Source: Akkermansiaceae bacterium (GTDB taxonomy: Bacteria; Verrucomicrobiota; Verrucomicrobiia; Verrucomicrobiales; Akkermansiaceae). From it: DNA of 6,398 nucleotides. This document shows positions 1 to 5,761 of this stretch, one piece after another. The notes beneath the pieces were generated by a model, which was not told where the DNA came from, searched no databases, and saw only the letters and a program-made list of their open reading frames with translations. Position 1 is the first letter of the stretch, and the number at the start of each line of letters is the position of its first letter. The stretch spans positions 1 through 6,398 of the forward strand of contig JARFRT010000529.1 in the NCBI GenBank assembly GCA_029287105.1. The letters run 5' to 3'. The translations under genes and the position numbers were made by a program.

Positions 1-1
1 C

Positions 2-109
2 CACGACTCATGGCTCAAAACCCCGGAGGTTGACCCGGTATTAGACGGACCTATCTTGAGTCGAGACATCGTGAGCTGGGAATCTCGAGGCGACCATTTC
101 CGGATGTGA
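2..109 (+). CDS. C-terminal end of an unidentified protein (5' end outside window)
   Basis: Reading from base 2 gives 35 uninterrupted codons ending in TGA at 107-109. The other two plus frames stop early, at 31-33 and about 42-44. The peptide begins HDSWLKTPEVDPVLDGPILS and ends GDHFRM. Its composition is protein-like (two Trp, many Asp, mixed polar and hydrophobic residues), and about 22 of 35 codons end in G or C, in keeping with the neighbouring genes. I do not recognise the family. There is no membrane segment or metal-binding motif in the visible part. No clear terminator hairpin follows the stop. The call rests only on an open frame at the window edge and could be chance. Confidence 0.42.
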   Translation, partial: HDSWLKTPEVDPVLDGPILSRDIVSWESRGDHFRM

Positions 110-276
110 GTCCTTGTCAGGAATAAAGCAAAGGCGTATCCCGGAGTCTCAACATTTGTGCCATTGATAGCAAGGGGGTTTTCTTTTTTGTGCTCAGAAA
201 ACCGGCACGGTATTCAAGCCGTCACCCTGACAAGCCGGCGCCTGACCCGGGAACCGCGCAATTCTCTGGCGGCGGG

Positions 277-636
277 TCACATCAGTTCCACCCCGAATCG
301 TTTCATCACCCACGCCGTGAGCACAAAAAGCACCGCGGTCAGCACAAAGGCCGCCAGCAGACACCAGCCGTAATGCCAACCCCTGCGCAGCATCCACGGC
401 ATCAGCAGGAACATCGGCAGCGTCGGGATCACATACCAAAACGTGTACCACGCGTGGTTGGCGATTTTTTCCGTTTGCTGCTCACCCTTGAGCTCGAAAA
501 ACATCCACGTCATGGCCAGCACCGTAACCATGGGCAGGGCCGCAATGAGCGCGCCGATCCTGTCGCTTCGCCGGGCCACCTCGGAGACCAAAACAACCAA
601 TGCGGAGGTAATCAGGTATTTAAGTATGATGGGCAT
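277..636 (-). CDS. DUF3147-type small integral membrane protein
   Basis: A 119-residue, very hydrophobic protein with about four membrane helices, near residues 5-21, 28-49, 62-83 and 87-111. The SEVARRS segment (18-24) followed by GALIAALPMVTVLAMTW, and the later TFWYVIPTLPMFLLMPWMLR stretch, match what I remember of the DUF3147 family, whose members have about this length and no assigned function. It would sit in the inner membrane. I chose the ATG at 634-636 because family members begin just before the first helix. In-frame ATGs at 663 and 687 would add a charged extension, and the outermost would overlap the divergent lipoprotein start. The sequence AAGAAG lies about 6 bases before the chosen start and is the only Shine-Dalgarno-like element near any start in the window. 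The gene is divergent from the lipoprotein across 49 bp. Family assignment is from memory of conserved patterns. Confidence 0.8.
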   Translation of the reverse strand: MPIILKYLITSALVVLVSEVARRSDRIGALIAALPMVTVLAMTWMFFELKGEQQTEKIANHAWYTFWYVIPTLPMFLLMPWMLRRGWHYGWCLLAAFVLTAVLFVLTAWVMKRFGVELM

Positions 637-661
637 GGAAACTTCTTCTTGGAGTGCCGCC

Positions 662-691
662 ATTAGAGCGTATTCTCCCCGCATCATGCAA
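662..691 (-). promoter_or_regulatory. Weak candidate promoter for the DUF3147-type gene
   Basis: On the minus strand, TCTAAT (662-667) matches five of six bases of the sigma-70 -10 box. TTGCAT (686-691) is a poor -35 box (three of six) at an 18-bp spacing. Transcription would begin near 655, leaving about 19 bases before the ATG at 636, which would favour that start over the in-frame ATG at 663. The -35 box overlaps the start codon of the divergent lipoprotein. Matches this good arise by chance, so the call is tentative. Confidence 0.22.
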
Positions 692-716
692 GTCTATCCC
701 ACGGTATTCTCCCCGC
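670..716. repeat. 13-bp direct repeat flanking the lipoprotein start codon
   Basis: GTATTCTCCCCGC occurs exactly at 670-682 and again at 704-716, a 34-bp period. The first copy ends three bases before the ATG at 686-688. The second lies inside the signal-peptide codons (Val-Phe-Ser-Pro-Leu). The repeat is a direct reading. Whether it is an operator, a remnant of a small duplication or coincidence cannot be told from one sequence. Confidence 0.6.
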
Positions 717-1567
717 TCTTCCTCGCCCTGAGCGTTTCCTTCGCCACCCTGGTGGCATGTGCCCCCGTCGACCGCACCTCGACCGTGCCGTCATCCGCGC
801 CGCAGCAGGGCGCGACCACAGCCGGCCAGCCTGCCAGCACCGGGCTCACCGCGGCATCGAAACAGAAGATCGGCCGGAAAATATGGCAGAATGAATCCGG
901 CGGCACCACCGCCGGACTTACCGCCTGGAACGATGGTGAGGAGTTTCCCTCCATGGGAATCGGCCACTTCATCTGGTATCCCCGTGGGTTTCGGGGACGC
1001 TGGACCGAGTCGTTCCCCCTCTTCATCCGTCACGCCCGGCAGCGTGGCAGCATGGGCATCCCCGCATGGGTGACGTCCAGCGGCCACTGCCCGTGGCCTG
1101 ACAAGGCCTCCTTCCAACGCGACTTCAACGGGCCCGAGCTCAGGGCGCTGCGGAACTACCTGGCGAACAACGTCACTTTGCAGACCGACTACATCATCGC
1201 GACCAGTCGCTCTGCCCTGCCTAAAATCATGGCCGCCGCCCCCGCCGCCGAGCGCGCCCGGATCCGGGAGAACTACCGGAAAATCGCCACCACCGGCAAC
1301 GGCACCTACGCGCTGATCGATTACGTGAATTTCAAGGGCGATGGCACCAATCCGACCGAACGCTATCAAGGTCAGGGTTGGGGGCTGATGTGGGTACTCA
1401 TGGACATGCGTAATGTAGCCGCCGGTCAGGCCGCCGCCGCCGAGTTTGCCGCCGCCGCCAAGCGCTGCCTCGATCGGCGCATCCGCAACTCACCACCGGC
1501 ACGGGGCGAAGTCCGCTGGAAGGCAGGGTGGCATAACCGATGCAACACCTATGCGCAATCGCTCTGA
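686..1567 (+). CDS. Putative lipoprotein with lysozyme-like signature; conserved, function unassigned
   Basis: A 293-residue protein starting MQVYPTVFSPLF. It has a hydrophobic signal segment (about 7-24) and a lipobox L22-V-A-C25, so it is probably exported and lipidated. A Ser/Thr/Pro/Ala-rich linker (26-58) precedes the folded domain. I recall similar uncharacterised proteins from proteobacteria carrying the same IWxNE-S-GG, GIGHFIWYP and NFKG...ERYQGQGWG patterns. Glu70 in NESGG, Asp83, Ser89 and GIGH (91-94) resemble the T4 lysozyme order Glu11, Asp20, Thr26, GIGH, so a periplasmic peptidoglycan hydrolase fold is plausible but inferred. A second conserved block spans 213-235 (YVNFKG, then TERYQGQGWG). 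A duplicated GCC tract (1430-1441 and 1448-1459) encodes an Ala-rich helix. The frame is open further upstream to 443, but that stretch is antisense to the DUF3147-type gene; the ATG at 686 puts a clean signal peptide at the N-terminus. No Shine-Dalgarno sequence is visible. Confidence 0.85.
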   Translation: MQVYPTVFSPLFLALSVSFATLVACAPVDRTSTVPSSAPQQGATTAGQPASTGLTAASKQKIGRKIWQNESGGTTAGLTAWNDGEEFPSMGIGHFIWYPRGFRGRWTESFPLFIRHARQRGSMGIPAWVTSSGHCPWPDKASFQRDFNGPELRALRNYLANNVTLQTDYIIATSRSALPKIMAAAPAAERARIRENYRKIATTGNGTYALIDYVNFKGDGTNPTERYQGQGWGLMWVLMDMRNVAAGQAAAAEFAAAAKRCLDRRIRNSPPARGEVRWKAGWHNRCNTYAQSL

Positions 1568-1609
1568 TAATTGGGTGCGCGTATAAGGCCCGATCGACTC
1601 ACCTCAAAA

Positions 1610-1861
1610 TCACGCCTTCGAATCTTTCGCCTTCGACGGTTTGCTGTCCCCCGAGGCGCCCTTTTTGTAGGAATCGCTGCGGTAATCAGTCTGGTAAAAC
1701 CCGGAACCCTTGAAAATCACTCCTGAACCCGTGCCCAGCAGTCGCTTCACCTTGCCTTCACAACGGTCCTGAGGGCAGTCCTCCAACTTGGGATCGCTCA
1801 TTTTTTGAAAAATCTCAAAGATGTGCTCGCACTCTTCGCATCGATAATCGTAATTAGGCAT
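1610..1861 (-). CDS. FmdB/CxxC-CxxC-SSSS family zinc-ribbon protein
   Basis: An 83-residue protein opening MPNYDYRCEECEHIFEIFQK, the typical start of the FmdB-type putative regulatory domain. Cys8 and Cys11 form one zinc knuckle. Cys29 and Cys34 form the other, spaced CPQDRC (C-x4-C) instead of the common CPxC. The middle segment VKRLLGTGSGVIFKGSGFYQ (38-57) followed by TDYR is the usual family extension, and the tail from 62 is rich in Ser, Lys and Asp. It is probably a small cytoplasmic zinc-binding protein. The family name comes from an amidase/formamidase regulator, but most members have no proven role. It ends 42 bp from the convergent lipoprotein gene and is divergent from the L,D-transpeptidase gene. 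There is no Shine-Dalgarno sequence before the ATG. Confidence 0.92.
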   Translation of the reverse strand: MPNYDYRCEECEHIFEIFQKMSDPKLEDCPQDRCEGKVKRLLGTGSGVIFKGSGFYQTDYRSDSYKKGASGDSKPSKAKDSKA

Positions 1862-1996
1862 GGCTGGTTCGGTCGGGTGACGCGCGCTGGATAACCACGA
1901 AAACCACGCAGCGCAAGCAAGAAACCCGCTATCTTGCCACGCCTGGAATCACCCGGAACCGACGTGTCCCTCACTATTTCCCATTAAGAACTCACC

Positions 1997-2025
1997 TTGA
2001 CCCGCCGTAAAAAAGAAGTCATATT
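1997..2025 (+). promoter_or_regulatory. Candidate sigma-70-type promoter for the L,D-transpeptidase gene
   Basis: TTGACC at 1997-2002 (five of six to the -35 consensus) is followed after 17 bp by CATATT at 2020-2025 (four of six to the -10 box). Transcription would begin near 2032, giving a leader of about 50 bases before the ATG at 2081. The rest of the 219-bp divergent gap (1862-2080) holds no gene that I can support. Confidence 0.45.
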
Positions 2026-2080
2026 CCGCGACATCATTGCCTCTGGCGCTTTACTTCTTAACTCCTGATACTCCCATTCT

Positions 2081-2707
2081 ATGAAATATCTACCTTGCTT
2101 TACTTTAGCGGCTATCGGTGCCGCAACCGTCTTACTGAGCCAGTGTGTCCCCTATGCGAGTTCGGGCAGCTCTGCGAGCGGCACCCAGTATCTTGCGGGT
2201 TACGGCGACCCAACCGGCCTGCCCGTGTCCTCAGGCACACCGGTCTACCAGCCGCAAGGATACTGGGATGGTGACGGAGTGACTGGTTCGGCTAAAATCC
2301 GGATCGTCCGCGCCGAACAAAAGGCGTATTTCTACAAGGGCGGCACCCTGGTCGGGGTGAGCCCCATCTCGTCGGGCGACAGCGCACACACCACGCCGGC
2401 CGGGCGCTATAAGGTCACGCAAAAGAATATCGATCACGAGTCCTCGCTTTACGGCGTCATCAAGAACCGGGCAACGGACGAAACGGTCAACAGCAATGCC
2501 GACATCCGACTTCACAAGCCCGGGCCGGGTGAGTATTTCAAACACGCGCCGATGCCCCATTTCATGCGTTTTAACTATGGCATCGGCATGCATGCCGGAT
2601 TCCTTCCAGGATACCCCGCGTCTCATGGCTGCGTCCGGATGCCCGCAAAGATGGCCGAAAAATTCTTCGACAACGCCAAGCTCGGCACCCCTGTCGTTGT
2701 AGAATAA
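2081..2707 (+). CDS. L,D-transpeptidase (YkuD domain, ErfK/YbiS type), probable lipoprotein
   Basis: A 208-residue exported enzyme. Residues 7-20 form a hydrophobic signal segment ending LLSQC22, a lipobox-like site with an unusual Gln before the Cys. A Gly/Ser/Tyr-rich linker runs to about 65, and the YkuD catalytic domain covers about 70-208. The active-site signature is GIGMHAGFLPGYPASHGCVR (167-186): His171, Ser181-His182-Gly183 and the nucleophile Cys184, with Arg186. The HTTPAGRY segment in the middle is also typical. Such enzymes make 3-3 peptidoglycan cross-links, or attach lipoproteins to the peptidoglycan, in the periplasm; the sequence cannot say which. There is no LysM or other peptidoglycan-binding domain. 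The gene follows a promoter candidate at 1997-2025. The ATG start gives a complete signal peptide, with no Shine-Dalgarno sequence. All catalytic residues are present. Confidence 0.95.
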   Translation: MKYLPCFTLAAIGAATVLLSQCVPYASSGSSASGTQYLAGYGDPTGLPVSSGTPVYQPQGYWDGDGVTGSAKIRIVRAEQKAYFYKGGTLVGVSPISSGDSAHTTPAGRYKVTQKNIDHESSLYGVIKNRATDETVNSNADIRLHKPGPGEYFKHAPMPHFMRFNYGIGMHAGFLPGYPASHGCVRMPAKMAEKFFDNAKLGTPVVVE

Positions 2708-2780
2708 CACTTCCAGACCAGCTGTCGGTGTGATATGGCTCAGATAATCGCCTGCCTCCACTCTAACCCTCTCCACCACC

Positions 2781-3302
2781 ATGCCAACAACATCACTTGT
2801 TCTCACCCTCTGTGCCCCCGACCGCCCGGGCATCATGAGCCGACTCTCCAACACCATCACCGAAGGCGGAGGCAACTGGTTGGAGAGCCGCATGGCGCGT
2901 CTGGCCGGACAGTTTGCCGGTATTGTCCGGGTCGAATGCCCGGAAACCCGGGCCGCGGCATTGCAAGCGGCGCTTCTGACGCTCGAAAGCGAAGGTATCC
3001 ATGTCCATATCCTCGGTGAAGGCCCACGATCAGACTACCCTTACACCCGCTGCCTGCGTATCGATATTTGTGGCAACGACCGGCCCGGTATCGTCAGCCA
3101 ACTGACCCAGGCCATCTCCCACATCGGAGCCAACATCGAAGAACTGAACACCTCGATCGAAAGCGCGGCGATGGCAGGACACCCTCTGTTCCACGCATCG
3201 GGCACCGTTTGCCTCACAGATGATGCCGACCTGGAAAAACTCACCACCACCATTGAGGCTCTCAGTGACGACCTCCATGTGGAAATCAGCGAATTCGGGT
3301 AA
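2781..3302 (+). CDS. GcvR-like protein with two ACT domains
   Basis: A 173-residue protein made of two ACT domains, about 4-80 and 90-172. Each begins with the ligand-loop motif DRPGI (14-18 and 100-104). The NWLESRMARLAGQFAG stretch (32-47) is typical of the glycine cleavage system repressor (GcvR) group, where ACT domains bind amino acids and act through protein-protein contact; no DNA-binding domain is present. The role here is probably amino-acid-responsive regulation in the cytoplasm, but the ligand and partner are unknown, and no glycine cleavage genes lie in the window. The ATG at 2781-2783 is chosen because the first ACT strand begins at once. The 73-bp gap after the transpeptidase gene shows neither a clear terminator nor a clear promoter, so co-transcription is possible. 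The start has no Shine-Dalgarno sequence. The gene ends 21 bp from the convergent methylase gene. Confidence 0.9.
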   Translation: MPTTSLVLTLCAPDRPGIMSRLSNTITEGGGNWLESRMARLAGQFAGIVRVECPETRAAALQAALLTLESEGIHVHILGEGPRSDYPYTRCLRIDICGNDRPGIVSQLTQAISHIGANIEELNTSIESAAMAGHPLFHASGTVCLTDDADLEKLTTTIEALSDDLHVEISEFG

Positions 3303-3323
3303 CTCGACAGCGGGCTGCCTGGC

Positions 3324-3908
3324 TCACTCTCCGATCCCTCTCTGACGCACCGCCTCGTATAGGCAGACCGCCGTGGCGACGCTGACATTCAGGCACTCCA
3401 CCTTGCCCGCCATCGGGATTTTGACCAGGAAGTCGCAACCGTCCTCGGTCAGTCGGCGCATGCCCGTACCTTCCGCCCCCATCACAATGGCCATGGGGCC
3501 TGTGAGTTTTGTTTCATAGAGCGTACCTGTGCCGGCATCGCTGGTCCCAACCAACCAGACGCCCGCGTCCTGAAGCTTTTTCATCGTGCGTGCGAGATTG
3601 GTCACCTGGAAAAACGGCACCGAGTCCGCGGCACCCACCGAGATACGCCTCACAGTATCGGTGAGTCCGGCAGACTTGACCTTGGGGGCTACCACGGCAG
3701 TCACGCCCGCACCATCTGCAGTACGCAGAATGGCACCCAGATTGTGGGGGTCCTGCACACAATCGAGGACAAGCAGCAAAGGCGACTTCTCCTCACCAAT
3801 GAGCTCATACAAATCCTCCTCGGCACGTGATCGGGCCGACTTGTTAGGCCGACCTCCCTTGACGTGTTTATTTTCCCGGGCCTCCCCTTCTCTTCCTCTG
3901 CGTCGCAT
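3324..3908 (-). CDS. rlmB: SpoU/TrmH-family (SPOUT) 2'-O-ribose RNA methyltransferase, RlmB-type, without the N-terminal domain
   Basis: A 194-residue SAM-dependent methylase. The catalytic domain (about 43-190) has the three SpoU motifs: N56-LGAILR62, the GAEGTG loop (144-149) and IPMAGKVECLNVSVATAV (164-181). The SVPFFQVTNLARTM region closely resembles E. coli RlmB, which methylates the 2'-OH of G2251 in the 23S rRNA peptidyl-transferase centre; the RlmB assignment is by this resemblance. Typical RlmB is about 245 residues, with an N-terminal L30e-like substrate-binding domain. Here that domain is absent and replaced by a basic, low-complexity leader of about 40 residues (MRRRGREGEARENKH at its start). 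No ATG, GTG or TTG lies in frame between this ATG and the upstream gene's stop codon, so the short form is not a start-choice error unless a frameshift is hidden. The gene lies 69 bp after the dynamin-like gene, probably in one transcript. No Shine-Dalgarno sequence is seen. Confidence 0.9.
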   Translation of the reverse strand: MRRRGREGEARENKHVKGGRPNKSARSRAEEDLYELIGEEKSPLLLVLDCVQDPHNLGAILRTADGAGVTAVVAPKVKSAGLTDTVRRISVGAADSVPFFQVTNLARTMKKLQDAGVWLVGTSDAGTGTLYETKLTGPMAIVMGAEGTGMRRLTEDGCDFLVKIPMAGKVECLNVSVATAVCLYEAVRQRGIGE

Positions 3909-3977
3909 GGTTAGTTTGTGTATGTTGGACCGGCATCGCGTGAATAGCGAGGGCCGATTGGGGTTAAAATGAGAGAG

Positions 3978-5699
3978 TCAGAGGTCCTGCTCGATTTCCT
4001 TGAGTTCCAGAAAGAGCCCGTTCCATTGCTCGAGATTCGGTTGAAGCTCGAGCTTGGCATCGGCGATATGGCGGCGCACACTTCCTAACAAACTTCCGTA
4101 TTCGATATAGAAGTCGCGAACACCGTCCCTGTAATCGTTGCCCAGCGCATCGGCAAATGGAATGCGTGAATCATCGAGTTTCTCACCAAAGGACTTGATG
4201 ATCCCGTCCCGTGTCCGCCGCGAGTGGAAGGTGAAGATCAGCATCGTGGTCATGGCACCAGCAAGCAAGCCCAATGCCAGATAGGGGTCAGGCGCAATCT
4301 TCAAGGCGCCGGTCACACCCGATGCCAGCAACAGAACCAGGCAGACATAGAGCCACCCCTTCAAACCCGCCCGCCGGTCGGCCAACTGCATATCCAGCCC
4401 GCCACGAATCTTAAGGTTCACCACCGCCTGTCGTGCCGCGCGACCCATGCGCTTGATAAATCGCTCGCGGGTAGCCCCAAAGCCACCCGTTTCCTGGTCG
4501 AAGTCGCCGAGGGAGATGGCAAGACGCTCCCGCACCCGGGGACGAACCGTTTCCCAGTGCTGGCGACAGACGTCCACAAGGTGTTTGCCGTCATCGCTCG
4601 CCTGCTGTTCCACCGAGGCCTTGACCGAGTCGACCAGCGCGGTTTCGATCGTTTTAGGGATATTCTCGGCGGTAAAAAGACTTCGCAGCGATGCCCAGAC
4701 ATTCATCTTCCGGCGCATCAGCAACTTGATTTCCTCACCCTGGCTGGAAAAAACCTCGCGCATACCGGCAAACTTGGCGGCGAAGTCGGACGACTGCTGC
4801 TCGCGCTCCCTGTCGACCTCGGTCTCGATGTCGCGCAAAAACCCCTCGTTCTCCTCGAGCAGGCGTGTGCGGAGTTCGATCATGTCCTCGATGCTGTGCA
4901 AGACCTGGTTGGCGGAGTCGCGCACCCGACCGAGCACCTCCCGTCTCGCCGGAGAATGAGCGACCACATCGGAGATATATTTTTCCAGGGCAGGATAGCC
5001 GCTCTCCCGCCACAGGTTTTCGCCAAAGGGTGATTCTTTTTTTGCCTGCAGAGCCAGTTTTCCTGAAACCGGGAAAATGGGCAGACTTCGGCCCATTCGC
5101 TGGATGGAAAGATCATGCATGTGGCCCAGAATCACCGCCAGATCCTTCTCATCCCGTAAATCCGCCTGCTGGACGATAAAAATCGACTTCTCGACCATTT
5201 CCTCATCCTGCTTGGCAATAAAATCCCAGGTCGAAGCACCCCACGGGTTACTGGCGGGAAAGACCCAGAATATCAGGTCGGAAACCGGCAAAAACCGGTC
5301 GGTGATCGCCTGGTGGCCTTGCACCACGGAATTGGTCCCGGGGGTGTCGACCAGGTTGAAATCCATCAGGAATTCAATCGGCCGGAACCGTTCCTCGAGG
5401 ATGGGCGTGATTTCCTTGTCGTAATTCTCCTTCCCGTAGCGATACCACTGCACCCGATCCGTCTCGGGGAGGACATTGGTTTTACAGACGTCCTCACCAA
5501 AAAGCCCGTTGAGCAGGGTCGATTTACCGGCATTCACCTCCCCGCAGACGACAAAGAGAAACGGATTGCTCAGTCCCTTGGTGATGTCATTATCCAACAA
5601 AGGCTGCTTCTCGGCACCCGTTTTCTCAGCAAGGCTCAACACACGCAAAACAACGTCGGTGAGACGTTTGCGTGTCTTGAAATACTCTTCCCCAAACAT
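3978..5699 (-). CDS. Bacterial dynamin-like GTPase with two C-terminal membrane segments
   Basis: A 573-residue protein. The G domain covers about 45-240: G1 P-loop GEVNAGKST (53-61), a G2 candidate Thr in PET (78-80), G3 DTPG (118-121), and at the expected G4 site QQAD (177-180) instead of N/TKxD. A long, charged helical region (about 250-440) follows, with heptad-like stretches such as the Glu-rich run near 280-305. Two close hydrophobic helices (448-466 and 473-491) form a likely membrane hairpin, with a helical tail to 573. This order (GTPase, helical stalk, membrane insertion, helix) fits bacterial dynamin-like proteins that bind and remodel the inner membrane through GTP hydrolysis and self-assembly. 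The start is well fixed: an in-frame TAG at 5709-5711 lies four codons upstream. Dynamin-like genes often occur in pairs; no partner is visible here. It sits 62 bp after the deacetylase gene. There is no Shine-Dalgarno sequence at normal spacing; the nearest purine-rich AGAGG is over 20 bases away. Confidence 0.9.
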   Translation of the reverse strand: MFGEEYFKTRKRLTDVVLRVLSLAEKTGAEKQPLLDNDITKGLSNPFLFVVCGEVNAGKSTLLNGLFGEDVCKTNVLPETDRVQWYRYGKENYDKEITPILEERFRPIEFLMDFNLVDTPGTNSVVQGHQAITDRFLPVSDLIFWVFPASNPWGASTWDFIAKQDEEMVEKSIFIVQQADLRDEKDLAVILGHMHDLSIQRMGRSLPIFPVSGKLALQAKKESPFGENLWRESGYPALEKYISDVVAHSPARREVLGRVRDSANQVLHSIEDMIELRTRLLEENEGFLRDIETEVDREREQQSSDFAAKFAGMREVFSSQGEEIKLLMRRKMNVWASLRSLFTAENIPKTIETALVDSVKASVEQQASDDGKHLVDVCRQHWETVRPRVRERLAISLGDFDQETGGFGATRERFIKRMGRAARQAVVNLKIRGGLDMQLADRRAGLKGWLYVCLVLLLASGVTGALKIAPDPYLALGLLAGAMTTMLIFTFHSRRTRDGIIKSFGEKLDDSRIPFADALGNDYRDGVRDFYIEYGSLLGSVRRHIADAKLELQPNLEQWNGLFLELKEIEQDL

Positions 5700-5761
5700 G
5701 GCGTGTTGCTAATGAAGAACCTCTTGCTCCTTCTCCTCTTGATCGTTATGAGGCAAATTGG

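Noticed and set aside
61..88. Inverted repeat TCGAGA / TCTCGA with a 16-base loop
   Set aside because: A six-base stem with a long loop, inside likely coding sequence and without a T-run; expected by chance.
178..190. T-rich tract after GGGGG, considered as a terminator for the left-edge gene
   Set aside because: No C-rich arm upstream can pair with the G-run, so no stable hairpin forms before the T-tract.
190..666. Plus-strand open frame of 158 codons
   Set aside because: It is very rich in His, Arg, Gln and Pro and lies opposite the DUF3147-type membrane protein, whose hydrophobic codons on the other strand explain it.
443..685. Upstream extension of the lipoprotein frame
   Set aside because: It runs antisense through the DUF3147-type gene and would bury the signal peptide and lipobox behind 81 residues.
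791..1369. Minus-strand open frame of 192 codons, Gly-rich
   Set aside because: It is a shadow of the lipoprotein gene in GC-rich sequence; the plus-strand frame has the lipobox and the conserved motifs.
1893..1908. AACCACG repeated twice with a 9-bp period upstream of the FmdB-type gene
   Set aside because: Only seven bases, two copies, with no promoter elements in clear relation to it; too little to call an operator.
1997..2068. Possible 23-codon leader peptide with a TTG start (LTRRKKEVIF...) before the L,D-transpeptidase
   Set aside because: It has a rare start codon, no ribosome binding site, no tell-tale codon run, and overlaps the promoter candidate.
2231..2893. Minus-strand open frame of 220 codons
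   Set aside because: It covers the catalytic half of the L,D-transpeptidase gene and the start of the ACT gene in antisense; it has no recognisable motif, and both real genes have intact family signatures.
4224..5033. Long plus-strand open frame (269 codons) opposite the dynamin-like gene, and another at 5313-5816
   Set aside because: Both lie antisense to a strongly supported GTPase gene, have His/Gln/Pro/Arg-rich compositions with no domain pattern, and follow from codon bias on the other strand.
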